Part shown: one piece after another, positions 1-7,686 of the stretch
Position numbering within the stretch: the first letter of the stretch is position 1
Layout of the letters: every line of letters begins with the position of its first letter
IMG/VR virus record: IMGVR_UViG_3300021437_000076
Span: 1 to 25,455 of that record
Reading direction: 5' to 3' (one strand)
DNA length: 25,455 nt
Source: a virus
Made by a program: the position numbers and the translations under genes
Notes under the pieces: generated by a model
Database searches by the model: none
Told to the model about the DNA's origin: nothing
What the model saw: only the letters and a program-made list of their open reading frames with translations

Positions 1-390
1 CAGGGCTCCGGTTTGGGCGCGAAATTCCGAGTCGATGCGGCGGATCGTGATGCTGCCGTCTTTGAGGTATCGGGCGATCGGATTTGCCGCGCGAACGATT
101 CGCTCGACTTCGGCTTGCTGGCGATCGGTTGCTAGCTCACGCATCTGCAGCAGCGTGTTTCCTGTCGTTGGGCTCGACGACAATTCTCCCCGTTGGACGA
201 ACATCGCCATCTGCACACCCGCGTCGATTGGGTGAATGGTCTTCGAGCGACCATCCGCGTCAACCGCATGGTCACGCGTCAACCCGTCGTACATCGGCGC
301 CGCTGGCACGAAATTGCCGCGCGGCAGCTTGGGCACAGACGGATCGTAACCGCCCGGCGTCGAGCCGAATGGGTAGGAAGGAATTGGCAT
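1..390 (-). CDS. Baseplate wedge protein, gp25/gpW-like (partial, C-terminus outside window)
   Basis: The frame is open from an ATG at 390 to the left edge, 130 codons with no stop. The start lies 3 bases after the stop of the proline-rich gene, so it continues the baseplate operon. The protein opens with a Gly/Pro-rich stretch (MPIPSYPFGSTPGG). It then has a compact domain with HPIDAGVQMAMFVQRGELSS, a GNTLLQMRE segment and an RIVRAANPIARYL segment. By my recollection the pattern of a conserved His-Pro-x-Asp helix, an RG-x-hydrophobic turn and an AANP motif fits proteins in the gp25 slot after the spike gene in Mu-like tails. That family forms the wedge around the central hub and starts sheath assembly. 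The slot after gp44/gp45-like genes is the main support; the family match is inferred from motifs only, and Mu gp46 would be the positional equivalent. Confidence 0.6.
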   Translation of the reverse strand, partial: MPIPSYPFGSTPGGYDPSVPKLPRGNFVPAAPMYDGLTRDHAVDADGRSKTIHPIDAGVQMAMFVQRGELSSSPTTGNTLLQMRELATDRQQAEVERIVRAANPIARYLKDGSITIRRIDSEFRAQTGAL

Positions 391-393
391 GGA

Positions 394-753
394 TCAGATC
401 AGAGGCGCATCGAGGGGACAGGTGCCGGCAGGAAGAATCGGTAGAGCCGGAAAGGTCGGGATCGGTAACGCTGGGGCTGCTGGACGAGGAACAATGTCAG
501 GGATCCCCGGCAACGGTGGAGCAGTCGGAGCGCCTATTCTTGGTCTCGCTGGCACCATTGGAAGTGGCGGCATCGTTGGGATTGGTAGCTCCGGAGTCGC
601 AGGCAAAAAGCTGATCGGCGGAACCCCGGGAAGTTCAAAGCTACCAATCTTTGGCTTTGCCGGAACGATAGGGAGCGGTGGCGCAGTTGAGATCGGTAGT
701 GCCGGAGCAGCAAGCGCCACAACCAGAACCGCGAACGCGCATCTAGTAGCCAC
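394..753 (-). CDS. Proline-rich repeat protein with signal-peptide-like N-terminus
   Basis: This is a 119-aa protein. It starts with GTG at 753 and overlaps the spike gene's stop by one base (TAGTG), and it ends 3 bases before the wedge gene, so it sits neatly in the operon. Residues 1-20 look like a signal peptide or membrane anchor: two Arg/Thr polar residues followed by the hydrophobic run FAVLVVALAAPA. The rest is about two and a half copies of a roughly 39-residue unit carrying LPIxTxPPLPxVPAxPxIG followed by a GxPxxxPxPA segment. There is a single Cys in the signal region and another near the C-terminus. I do not recognise the family. A secreted or membrane-tethered proline-rich protein is unexpected inside a baseplate cluster. 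It might be a spike-associated or envelope-contacting factor, but function is unknown. The antisense strand reads as a glycine-rich frame, which I take as a shadow. Confidence 0.6.
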   Translation of the reverse strand: MATRCAFAVLVVALAAPALPISTAPPLPIVPAKPKIGSFELPGVPPISFLPATPELPIPTMPPLPMVPARPRIGAPTAPPLPGIPDIVPRPAAPALPIPTFPALPILPAGTCPLDAPLI

Positions 754-1499
754 TACAATCCCTTTGCGAGCGTCGTTCCCACCGCGGGTAAAGCGAGAGC
801 TGCCGAGTTGAACAGCGCGCCCAAAGATGCGCCGGTAAGCGGAGTCGCCCCGGTTGCGCCAATCGCTGACCCAAGCGCAGCCAACCAGGTCTCGAACAAG
901 GTCAAATTGATAAGAGGTTGCCCGCCTACTCCTCCGATGTCAGCGCCGCCAACGATCTTGGTGTTTCCGTTCAGCACGATCCCTGACGCATTGATCTCAA
1001 TGTATGCGTCGCCAGCGGCGTTCTTGATTGTGACCGAGTTTTCTAGCATCGTGATGGACATACCATCAGCATGACGTAGGTCGACGACGCGCTTCGGCGG
1101 ATCGCTGGAGTCAAATCCAATCTGGAGCAGGTGCGCTTTAGCGCCGCCCTCGATTGGCACATAGAATGTCGTGGTCTCAGTGTCGTAATCCTGGAGGAAG
1201 AACGACCCTTTCGAATTGTAGAGGCCACTGCTTCCGCCTGATGCCGGTGGAATCTTTTCCAGATCCCGCCCATCAAACCCGCACCAAGCAAACCCTTCTT
1301 TGCCCTCGTCAACGAACAGGCATAGCGCCCCTTCGCCGTCCGCATTGGCGTCCAGTGGCCTGCTGATGAGCCCGTACATGCCGACCTGCGCGCGTCCATG
1401 CACGCCTGGGGCTTCTCCGAATCCGTCGGTCTGTACGCCAAGCATGCCGGTTTCATCGTAGGCGACGGCGACCGCGGTACCGAGTTGCCAAGGTCCCAT
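753..1499 (-). CDS. Baseplate spike protein, Mu gp45 / gpV-like
   Basis: This central spike or baseplate protein of 248 aa would pierce the outer membrane below the hub. I chose the ATG at 1499 because it is coupled to the preceding hub gene as TAATG and has an AGGGAG ribosome binding site 9 bases upstream; a further in-frame ATG at 1541 would add 14 residues inside the hub gene. Early residues (GTAVAVAYDETGMLGVQTDG) resemble the OB-fold start of gp45/gpV. The middle carries Gly/Asp-rich strands. A late stretch around SVTIKNAAGDAYIEINASG followed by IVLNGNTKIVGGADI has the alternating hydrophobic pattern of the triple-stranded beta-helix found in phage spikes. An Ala/Gly/Leu-rich tail of about 50 residues ends the protein. 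The order hub, spike, wedge is that of Mu gp44-gp45-gp46. I am confident of the class; the metal-binding tip HxH motif is not obvious. Confidence 0.78.
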   Translation of the reverse strand: MGPWQLGTAVAVAYDETGMLGVQTDGFGEAPGVHGRAQVGMYGLISRPLDANADGEGALCLFVDEGKEGFAWCGFDGRDLEKIPPASGGSSGLYNSKGSFFLQDYDTETTTFYVPIEGGAKAHLLQIGFDSSDPPKRVVDLRHADGMSITMLENSVTIKNAAGDAYIEINASGIVLNGNTKIVGGADIGGVGGQPLINLTLFETWLAALGSAIGATGATPLTGASLGALFNSAALALPAVGTTLAKGL

Positions 1500-2803
1500 T
1501 ACGACCAACTCCCTGAGGCTTCGTTGCCACGCGCTGTCCAAGATCCGGTAGCCCCAGCCGTTCCCGGAGGCGTAGCGATCACGATCTTACCCGGGTTCGC
1601 TTTCACGGTTGCCAATGCGGACTTTGCCTTCTTCTGTACGTCTGGATTCGATTCGGCGATGTAGAGCAAGTCGGCGGGGCGAATCAGCTCGACCGTCGTT
1701 TCCTTCTGAGGGTTCATCGAGAAGGTCGTGGATTCTAAGTAGTGCGGCCCAGTGATTCCAAGTTCGTCGTCTTGAACCTTCGCTACCGTATCGGGTCCCC
1801 AGACGGCCGAGCCTGTGCCGATGAGAGCTGGCGTGTGATGCCCCTCGAACGTGTAGCTCAATTCCCAGCCCGATCGTCGCTCTTCAGAAGCGTAGCGTCG
1901 CGCCAAATATTCGGCCTGCGCTGTCGTAGAGATGTGGTCGTCGTGGTAGGTGATGACGTCCGAGAATCCGTAGTTGACCATCTCGGGATCCACGTACTCA
2001 CCACGGATCCGATTGCGTCCACCTTTGCCGCGACCAAAGCGCCCATAGACGATGTATTGGGCGTGCCTGTTGGTAGTGTCGTCCTTGAACGAATGGCGCA
2101 GGACATTGACGGCATTACGATCGACGCCACGCTGGCGTACGGCCACATAGGATGGCTCGGTCAGGAATCCCGGCGTCGACAAAATGAACTTGCCGTCTCC
2201 CGCACACCACAGAAACAGCCCGGCGAGGCGATATTGCTCTTGGAGCCAATCGTACCAACGCTGCCCGACCTTTGCCTTGAGCCACTTGTACTCCATCTTC
2301 GAGCCGCCGGTGCTGGGTAGCCCGGTCTCGATGACCCGAACCTGTTCCTCTGCCGGAACTGCTGCGACCGCAGCCTTGGTCACTGCAATTCGGTTCGCCC
2401 CATTGCCAGCCACGAGCTCGTGATGGTCGAGACCGACGAGGTTCATGACTCGGCGGGTGATGTCGTAGTAGGTTTTCTCAGTGAAACTGATATCCTCCTC
2501 AGTGTGACAGTTCATCAGTTTGCGCATGTAGTCGCGCCCCTTGATCTCCACCACGGTCGAGTTGCCACCGGGAACGCCGCGCGAATCGATGATCCCGCTC
2601 TGAATCAGGACGTCGTTGATTTTGAGTTGAAAGCCTAGTCCTGGGCGACAGATATCGAGCAACGTCTTGGCCACATCGGACCATCCCAACCGCAACGAGA
2701 ATGCAGCGGGCTGCGTCATTACCGCTACCTTGATCTCGTAGCTCTCACAAATGGCGGTCGCTTTGCCGTCAATGATGAGTTGTACGGTATCGTCGATGCC
2801 CAT
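1499..2803 (-). CDS. Baseplate hub protein, Mu gp44 (gpP) / gpD-like
   Basis: The protein is 434 aa and matches the size and slot of the Mu gp44 / T4 gp27-like hub, which forms the trimeric ring joining tail tube and spike. The N-terminus (VQLIIDGKATAICESYEIKV) is the typical first beta-domain. It is followed by the grafting region with VEIKGRDYMRKLMNC and a segment rich in aromatic residues (GQRWYDWLQEQYRLAGLFLW). Further on come VRQRGVDRNAVNVLRHSF, in the style of the second hub barrel, and the LIRPADLLYIAES segment. The last 45 residues are low-complexity Gly/Ala/Thr/Ser. The ATG is 3 bases after the stop of the upstream 112-aa gene (TAG-TCC-ATG); no strong ribosome binding site is seen, so translational coupling is likely. 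It is followed by the spike gene with a one-base overlap. Confidence 0.85.
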   Translation of the reverse strand: MGIDDTVQLIIDGKATAICESYEIKVAVMTQPAAFSLRLGWSDVAKTLLDICRPGLGFQLKINDVLIQSGIIDSRGVPGGNSTVVEIKGRDYMRKLMNCHTEEDISFTEKTYYDITRRVMNLVGLDHHELVAGNGANRIAVTKAAVAAVPAEEQVRVIETGLPSTGGSKMEYKWLKAKVGQRWYDWLQEQYRLAGLFLWCAGDGKFILSTPGFLTEPSYVAVRQRGVDRNAVNVLRHSFKDDTTNRHAQYIVYGRFGRGKGGRNRIRGEYVDPEMVNYGFSDVITYHDDHISTTAQAEYLARRYASEERRSGWELSYTFEGHHTPALIGTGSAVWGPDTVAKVQDDELGITGPHYLESTTFSMNPQKETTVELIRPADLLYIAESNPDVQKKAKSALATVKANPGKIVIATPPGTAGATGSWTARGNEASGSWS

Positions 2804-2806
2804 GGA

Positions 2807-3145
2807 CTACGCCGCTTTACTGCTCACGCACGACGATCCGGGTCGCGGCCTAGAGCACGCACACGGCTCACTGAATACCGCTATAAGCTCGAATGATTCC
2901 GTTGACGCAAACACTTCACGAAGCTTCGCGCAGCATTCGTCCGCGTTCGCACCATAGGTGTCACATAGCGCGACATGGATTTCCATCTCGGGACTCTTAC
3001 GGAATTCCAAGGTGGCACCGATCGTGAATCCGCGAATCGTTTCCTGCTCAGCGAGCAAGGATAGTGCGTCACGAAATCCGATGACCCCAGACTTCGGCCT
3101 GCGTCGCAACGCAATGGTTGCCTTTCCCCAGATCCTGTTCGCCAT
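2807..3145 (-). CDS. Conserved-position hypothetical baseplate-region protein
   Basis: This is a 112-aa protein between the DNA-circularisation-like gene and the hub gene. The start is well supported: the ATG at 3145 has AAGGGAGA 4 bases upstream, and the upstream gene stops 14 bases before. The sequence is a mixed alpha/beta small domain with a basic patch (KATIALRRRPKSG) near the N-terminus, TIGATLEFRKSPEMEIHVAL in the middle and a Cys-rich last third (DECCAKLRE, EPCACSR, SSCVSS). I do not recognise the family. In Mu the two genes flank each other directly, so this is an extra gene; a tail-hub accessory or adaptor role is a guess from position. Six cysteines in a short cytoplasmic phage protein is slightly unusual and might mean metal binding, but there is no clear CxxC pair. 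Confidence 0.6.
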   Translation of the reverse strand: MANRIWGKATIALRRRPKSGVIGFRDALSLLAEQETIRGFTIGATLEFRKSPEMEIHVALCDTYGANADECCAKLREVFASTESFELIAVFSEPCACSRPRPGSSCVSSKAA

Positions 3146-3159
3146 GCGTCTCCCTTTCC

Positions 3160-4035
3160 CTAGTTATCGTAGTAACGAATCCGCGTTCCCGCTGGAATCG
3201 CCGTAGAGTCCTCGATGACGTTCAGCCCGAGCAAGTCACCCGCTCGCGAAGCGTCTCCGTGGTACACGGCAATCGACACCTGAATCAGCGTCATCTGTGT
3301 TGGCAGCACGTAGTACTTGAACTCTAGCCCCTTCGCGGCCAAATCGTTGGCAAAATTGCGTACCGTTTCCCAAAGGGCCACGAATACCGATAGACCCGTG
3401 AGGTTCATCGGATCTGCCAGCTCCTTCGCGGTTGCATCTGCCTCGCGAAACAACCCTTCGAGGTAGTCGATCTTGGACTGGACTAGCGCCGAGTAGAGCT
3501 GGAATTGGTCCTTGATTCCCAGGACGAAACCGACCGCAGCGGCAATCTTGCTGAAGATGTCGGCCTGATACTTGTGGTCCTGGAACTGCGCCAAACTGTC
3601 GCCCATCGGCGCGCGATTCACCTGGATGAAATTCTGGATCGGGAACTCGAAGTCCATGTCCTCGACGAACTTCGCCGTAAATGCCAGTCCGCTTCGGATC
3701 GTGTTCTTCTCGGTTAGAGTGAGCTCCTTGCAGTAGGCTTGGATGGTCCCAATCCATGGGATCACCAGATCGCCAGTCCGTTCCTCCTCACAATGCATTC
3801 GCATTACGCCAGCAGCCAGCAACGGATTCGGATACTGCACTGATGGTAGATTGGCATCGAAGCGGCCTGAAACGTCGATGACGTACAGATCCCGGCCCAT
3901 CTTCTCCGATGAAGCGCCCCGTGTATGCGGGTAGATGTGCTCGTGCGTTCGGATCCCGATGCGCACCGAGGCAGACTCCACCGCCAGTTGGATGCCCTCG
4001 AAGCGCCAGCGTTCGAACTTGTCGAGCTCGCCCAT
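3160..4035 (-). CDS. DNA circularisation N-terminal domain protein (Mu gpN-like tail hub component)
   Basis: The 291-aa protein begins with WRFEGIQLAVESASVRIG and an EHIYPHTRGASSEKMGRD segment with YVIDVSGRFDA. This is the pattern of the DNA_circ_N family (Mu gpN), in which a beta-domain resembling the hub handles assembly between tape measure and baseplate. Despite the family name, structural work on Mu-like tails treats it as a baseplate protein. The C-terminal 50 residues (around LIQVSIAVYHGDASRAGDLL and the following LNVIEDSTAIPAGTRIRY) look like the LysM/gp53-like ending seen in this family. It is shorter than Mu gpN. The ATG is 2 bases after the tape measure stop, and the only ribosome binding site candidate is AAGAAG, so coupling is likely. 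Downstream is the 112-aa gene. The family call is good; its exact structural role is inferred. Confidence 0.8.
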   Translation of the reverse strand: MGELDKFERWRFEGIQLAVESASVRIGIRTHEHIYPHTRGASSEKMGRDLYVIDVSGRFDANLPSVQYPNPLLAAGVMRMHCEEERTGDLVIPWIGTIQAYCKELTLTEKNTIRSGLAFTAKFVEDMDFEFPIQNFIQVNRAPMGDSLAQFQDHKYQADIFSKIAAAVGFVLGIKDQFQLYSALVQSKIDYLEGLFREADATAKELADPMNLTGLSVFVALWETVRNFANDLAAKGLEFKYYVLPTQMTLIQVSIAVYHGDASRAGDLLGLNVIEDSTAIPAGTRIRYYDN

Positions 4036-4037
4036 GG

Positions 4038-6389
4038 CTACTTCTTTGGTGGACCCGCGCGTCCAGAGGGATCAACAGAAGGACCACTGTCGGCCGTGTT
4101 CTTGCCGATATCGCCCGCGTTGGTCACGCGCACATTGAGCGTTTGTCCCTTGAGGCCGTCGGTCGTCGCTTTGGCAAGGGCGTTGACGTCGAGGTCTGAC
4201 TGCTTCCCATACCCGGCAACTACCTGCTCAGCCGCGATGTCTTTCTTCGTTCCCTCAGACATCTTGCCGCCACTGGCGCGCCACTGCTCGAACTCGCCAC
4301 GCTTCTTGGCGATCAGCGCCTCGAGGCCCTTGACGTCCGCTTCGTCGCCAGCGCCGAGTAGGTTCATGAAGTCGCTGCCAAGACCGCCGAAGAAACCCTT
4401 CTTTTCCTGGTATTCCTTAAGCTTCTGTTTTGCCTCAGCGAGTGCGCCGCCGAGTTCTGCGCCATGGACGTTCTTGAGTCCACCGCTGATATCGTTGGTG
4501 GTCTTGACGCCCTCATCATAACTGGACTTTCCAGCGTAGTCGATCGCCGAGTAGACGCCCATGCCGAGGCCAACACCTGCGCCAACCGCCGATAATGCTC
4601 CGCCCCAAGAAGTATTACCGAGCACGCCTTTGACGCCGGGACCGTTGCGCACGAAACCACCGCCAGATCCGCCAGACCCAGGCCCACCTGTTCCGCCGCC
4701 AACGGCGCCTTTGATTGCGCGTTCGAGCAAACCGCGAAGAAACGACTCGGTGAGCGCTCGTGCGATGGCCGCACTGATTGCAAGCGCAACGATCTTTCCG
4801 GGATTCTCAGTTGCCCAGGTGACGAAGCTCGAAAACGCCTGCGTCATCTTGAGAGCCCATGGCGCCAATTGTTCGAGCGCCGGCAACAGCTTAGTCGCTA
4901 ATGACTCCGTGATAACGTCCATCTTCTCTTGGAAAGACGCCGCCTTTGCCGCCATCGTCTGGCTGTATTCCTCAGCCATCTTCTGAACGACCTCTTCAGA
5001 CATACCCGTATCAGACCCGCTCATTAGGGTCTTTTCTTCTTTGTCGATCGCCTTTAGGCCGCCTTGCCGGTATAGATCAGTGAAGCGCGATATCGGCCGC
5101 GATCCCATAACAGAAGAGAACATCTTCTGCATCAGGAGCGGATCACCTTTGGTTCTGACGAGCGCCTTCTTGATGATCTCAAACGGATCGTTTAGCAGTC
5201 CCGATTTGTCAAACAGATCGGACTTGTGAAGTCCTAGCTTCATCATGGCTTTGACGCGCGTCGGCGTGGTAAACATGTCAACCATGCGCGACACGCCCGT
5301 TGCGGACTCACGCGCATTGCTGGCTGCTCCACCACGAGCCATCTGCGCCAATGCACCTAGCTTCATGATATTCTGGCCGGTGTCGCCCTTGAATCGCGTA
5401 ACGCCGGAGATTAGTCGCGGCATCGTTTTGGCCAGGTCACCGATCTCAACTGCGCCCAGCTTTCCCTGCCACGCCATACCGCGCATCAACCCATAGATGA
5501 CCTTGGCCTTGTCCGGAATCTCGCCTAGCTTCTTAGACAGCGAAGCCGACGCCTCCATAGCTTCGGTGAAGTTCGCTCCGGTTGCCGCTGATAGTTTCGC
5601 GATGTCCCCCGTTAGCGTGCGAGCGGTCTCGAGATCGCCGGTGATCTTGACGAAGTTCGTTTGTCCCGAAAGAACCTCTTGGGCTCCACCTTTCAGACCA
5701 TACTTTTCTGCCCTAGCATGCGCTTCCTTCTGTAGAATTTCGGCACCGACCTGTTGTCCAGCGGCTCCCTTTTCTCCCGGTTGATAGGCGTTTTGTGAAA
5801 GCAGCTGCGCGGTTTCGTTGAGATCCTTTGCTCGCGCTACGCCGCCCGAAAGCGACATATCAATACCTGCTCCACGCAGCAGATCATTCATCGTCCTGTG
5901 TGCAAACCCAATCGCCCCCTCGGGACGCGGGAAGATGAAGCGGGTCGCTCGGTGACTGGTGCGCGTAGCTAGACGGTCAAGGTCACGGTCACGCGAGAAT
6001 GAGCGCTTACTGAGCGCCGCCATGTGCTCGCGGGTCGCCGCGGCTTCGACAACGCGGTTTTGTCGCAGGTGTTCGCGAGCCTCGAGTTGCAGCGCCGCGA
6101 GTCGTTCCCGGGTGCGTTCTCGGCTGAGCTTCTTGTCTTCGCTGGCCAGTTGCCGCGCCGAAGCCACCTGCTGCTTGAAGATCTCCCGGTTGAGTTTTGA
6201 TTGCTCGGCGTATGCGGCTCGAGCGGCAACAAGTTCGGGATTGGATGCACCACCGCGACCACCGCCGCGAATGGTCATCGAGCGGTTGACAGCACTTTCC
6301 GTGTCCTTGGCGAGCTTGCGCATTTCTGCGAACGAATCACGGACTGAGCGATCAAGCGCTAGACCTAGGGTGGCACGGATGGAGCTCAT
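4038..6389 (-). CDS. Tail tape measure protein
   Basis: At 783 aa this is the longest protein in the window, sitting just after the two chaperone-like genes as tape measures do. Its start ATG overlaps the preceding stop as ATGA. Residues about 50-140 are a dense charged coiled coil (runs such as SRERTRERLAALQLEAREHL). Then comes a long helical body with AKDLNETAQLLSQNAY and an FTEAMEASASLSKKLGEIP stretch of the phage tape-measure type. A hydrophobic segment near residue 535-560 (ENPGKIVALAISAAIARAL) is followed by a glycine-rich linker near 565-590 and a second hydrophobic stretch (SAVGAGVGLGMGVYSAIDYA). The last part has further charged helices (LKEYQEKKGFFGGLGSDF). With about 1.5 angstrom per residue for helical tape measures, 783 residues would set a tail of roughly 115 nm; that figure is an inference. 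The two hydrophobic stretches fit the usual role in membrane passage of DNA. Confidence 0.9.
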   Translation of the reverse strand: MSSIRATLGLALDRSVRDSFAEMRKLAKDTESAVNRSMTIRGGGRGGASNPELVAARAAYAEQSKLNREIFKQQVASARQLASEDKKLSRERTRERLAALQLEAREHLRQNRVVEAAATREHMAALSKRSFSRDRDLDRLATRTSHRATRFIFPRPEGAIGFAHRTMNDLLRGAGIDMSLSGGVARAKDLNETAQLLSQNAYQPGEKGAAGQQVGAEILQKEAHARAEKYGLKGGAQEVLSGQTNFVKITGDLETARTLTGDIAKLSAATGANFTEAMEASASLSKKLGEIPDKAKVIYGLMRGMAWQGKLGAVEIGDLAKTMPRLISGVTRFKGDTGQNIMKLGALAQMARGGAASNARESATGVSRMVDMFTTPTRVKAMMKLGLHKSDLFDKSGLLNDPFEIIKKALVRTKGDPLLMQKMFSSVMGSRPISRFTDLYRQGGLKAIDKEEKTLMSGSDTGMSEEVVQKMAEEYSQTMAAKAASFQEKMDVITESLATKLLPALEQLAPWALKMTQAFSSFVTWATENPGKIVALAISAAIARALTESFLRGLLERAIKGAVGGGTGGPGSGGSGGGFVRNGPGVKGVLGNTSWGGALSAVGAGVGLGMGVYSAIDYAGKSSYDEGVKTTNDISGGLKNVHGAELGGALAEAKQKLKEYQEKKGFFGGLGSDFMNLLGAGDEADVKGLEALIAKKRGEFEQWRASGGKMSEGTKKDIAAEQVVAGYGKQSDLDVNALAKATTDGLKGQTLNVRVTNAGDIGKNTADSGPSVDPSGRAGPPKK

Positions 6390-6919
6390 TCGTCGAAGAG
6401 CCCTAGACTCTGGATGAGCACGGACGCGAGTCTACGGACACGGGCAGCTGCGGGTGCATTCGACTCTGTGAGGCGTTCCAATCGTTCCCCTGCCAACAGG
6501 GCCTCCCCTAAGATGAACAACTCGGCTTCATCGGCGAGCGGCACCGTGGGGCTCGTCTCCAGATGCAGTAATTCGATCCGATCGAACAGGTACCGGATCG
6601 TCTGCGGCTTCAGCATCTTGGGGATGTTAATGTCGGGGAAGGGAAACGAGGGATGCCGATTCCGGCAGTCGTTCGGATCGCAGAGGCCTCGGCACACGAT
6701 GGCCAGCATGATACCGGTATCGTCTTCGGCTTGTAGGGCAGCCGCGTAATCCTCGTCGTTGGGAGTTCGAAGACCGACAACGATTGGGGTCGTCGGCTTT
6801 CCTTCGGCTTCCTCGAGGTACGCCTCTGGCTTGAGCGTCTCGATGCGACCCGCAGGCATCGGCATCTTCGCGCCGTTTGCCCGTCGCCGCTCCTCGATGA
6901 TCTCTGCCAGGTTAGCCAT
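6386..6919 (-). CDS. Tail assembly chaperone-like protein, second of a tandem pair
   Basis: The protein is 177 aa and lies directly before the tape measure gene (ATGA overlap), the slot of the second tail assembly chaperone. Its middle carries VVGLRTPNDEDYAAALQAED, then MLAIVCRGLCDPNDC, FPFPDINIP, a QTIRYLFDRIELLHLETSP helix and a C-terminal helical part. The same order of elements occurs in the upstream 204-aa gene (GLAVQSGDDYAVILKGA, AITCVDPESDPQ, PFFGD, DTILFLAEHQDVWQDECSP), so the two look like paralogues. A typical chaperone pair is joined by a programmed frameshift; here the genes are separate, 12 bases apart, each with its own ATG. The ribosome binding site before this ATG is weak. Chaperones of this kind coat the tape measure before tube polymerisation. 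Family not recognised by sequence; the call rests on position and the internal similarity. Confidence 0.6.
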   Translation of the reverse strand: MANLAEIIEERRRANGAKMPMPAGRIETLKPEAYLEEAEGKPTTPIVVGLRTPNDEDYAAALQAEDDTGIMLAIVCRGLCDPNDCRNRHPSFPFPDINIPKMLKPQTIRYLFDRIELLHLETSPTVPLADEAELFILGEALLAGERLERLTESNAPAAARVRRLASVLIQSLGLFDE

Positions 6920-6931
6920 TGCGTTCGCGCT

Positions 6932-7546
6932 CTACGGCGTGGTTGTGGAAGGTGAGCCAGAGATAGAATTGAGCATCGGTAATGAATGCAGCAGGTTCAC
7001 CGAGAAAAGCACTAATTTCAACCGCGTGGCGGCACTGAGTCGCATAACGGCTAAAGGGCCCTCTGCCGCGACCTCCGCGAGCATTTGATAATACTCCTCG
7101 GGCGTACGATCGCGCTTTCCGTCGCCCTGCGGACTGCACTCGTCCTGCCAAACGTCTTGGTGCTCAGCGAGGAACAGAATCGTGTCTCGTCCAATATTCG
7201 GGTGCGACAAAATGCACGAAACCCGTTCTTCGACGCTCGGGTTGTCCGAATCGCCAAAGAACGGGATTGGGTGTTGTGGATCCGATTCCGGATCCACGCA
7301 CGTGATCGCTATCGTATAGACGGCTTTGCCGTAGTCGTAGAGCTCGCTGCCGTCCTTGGGTTCGCCTCCGCGATCGATCGCGAACTTGGTTGCACCCTTG
7401 AGAATCACGGCATAGTCATCGCCGCTCTGCACCGCGAGTCCCACGGTAACCCTAGCGGGAGCGTCCGACTCCATGAGATTCTTCAGGGGAATCTCGATGG
7501 AGCGAATCTGGCGCGTGCCGCGCAATATTGACCGCAGACGAGACAT
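6932..7546 (-). CDS. Tail assembly chaperone-like protein, first of a tandem pair
   Basis: This is a 204-aa protein between tail tube and the second chaperone-like gene. The start ATG at 7546 has GAGG 4 bases upstream and is preceded by a 140-base gap containing strong hairpins. The N-terminus (RSIEIPLKNLMES) is basic; the core has AVQSGDDYAVILKGATKFAI, ELYDYGKAVYTIAITCVDPE, a PIPFFGD turn, then RDTILFLAEHQDVWQDE. The DDY, DP and QDEcSP elements recur in the next gene. I know similar cores from uncharacterised tail genes lying between tube and tape measure, but cannot name a Pfam family with certainty. The C-terminal third is helical and ends in Thr/Pro. No slippery heptamer leading into the next frame is visible near its stop codon. 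Confidence 0.6.
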   Translation of the reverse strand: MSRLRSILRGTRQIRSIEIPLKNLMESDAPARVTVGLAVQSGDDYAVILKGATKFAIDRGGEPKDGSELYDYGKAVYTIAITCVDPESDPQHPIPFFGDSDNPSVEERVSCILSHPNIGRDTILFLAEHQDVWQDECSPQGDGKRDRTPEEYYQMLAEVAAEGPLAVMRLSAATRLKLVLFSVNLLHSLPMLNSISGSPSTTTP

Positions 7547-7566
7547 TGAACCTCACACAGCATGAG

Positions 7567-7634
7567 GATCCGTCAGCGGCGGATCTTAGTTAGGGCTAGC
7601 GAACACAGCAGCGCTGCTTACGGTGTCGCTAGCC
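7567..7634 (-). promoter_or_regulatory. Tandem hairpins between tail tube and chaperone genes
   Basis: The 140-base gap at 7547-7686 holds two strong inverted repeats. One pairs GATCCG (7567-7572) with CGGATC (7580-7585) around a 7-base loop. The other pairs GGCTAGCGA (7594-7602) with TCGCTAGCC (7626-7634), continues after a one-base bulge with CAC/GTG, and encloses the 12-base perfect palindrome AGCAGCGCTGCT (7607-7618). On the minus-strand transcript the hairpins lie after the tail tube stop and before the chaperone ribosome binding site. No U-run follows, so a partial terminator or an RNA-stability element that keeps tube message in excess is more likely than a full terminator. Confidence 0.55.
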
Positions 7635-7686
7635 TGGGCACCGGGCTAACCAAGGATAGGGAGGTAACCTGGTCAACCGAGGAAGC

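Noticed and set aside
389-811. Glycine-rich plus-strand reading frame of 140 residues with collagen-like repeats
   Set aside because: It is the antisense of the proline-rich gene: Pro and Gly codons are complementary. It has no ribosome binding site and runs against the operon.
6912-6950. Programmed frameshift between the two chaperone-like genes
   Set aside because: No slippery heptamer or following hairpin is seen, and the second gene has its own ATG.
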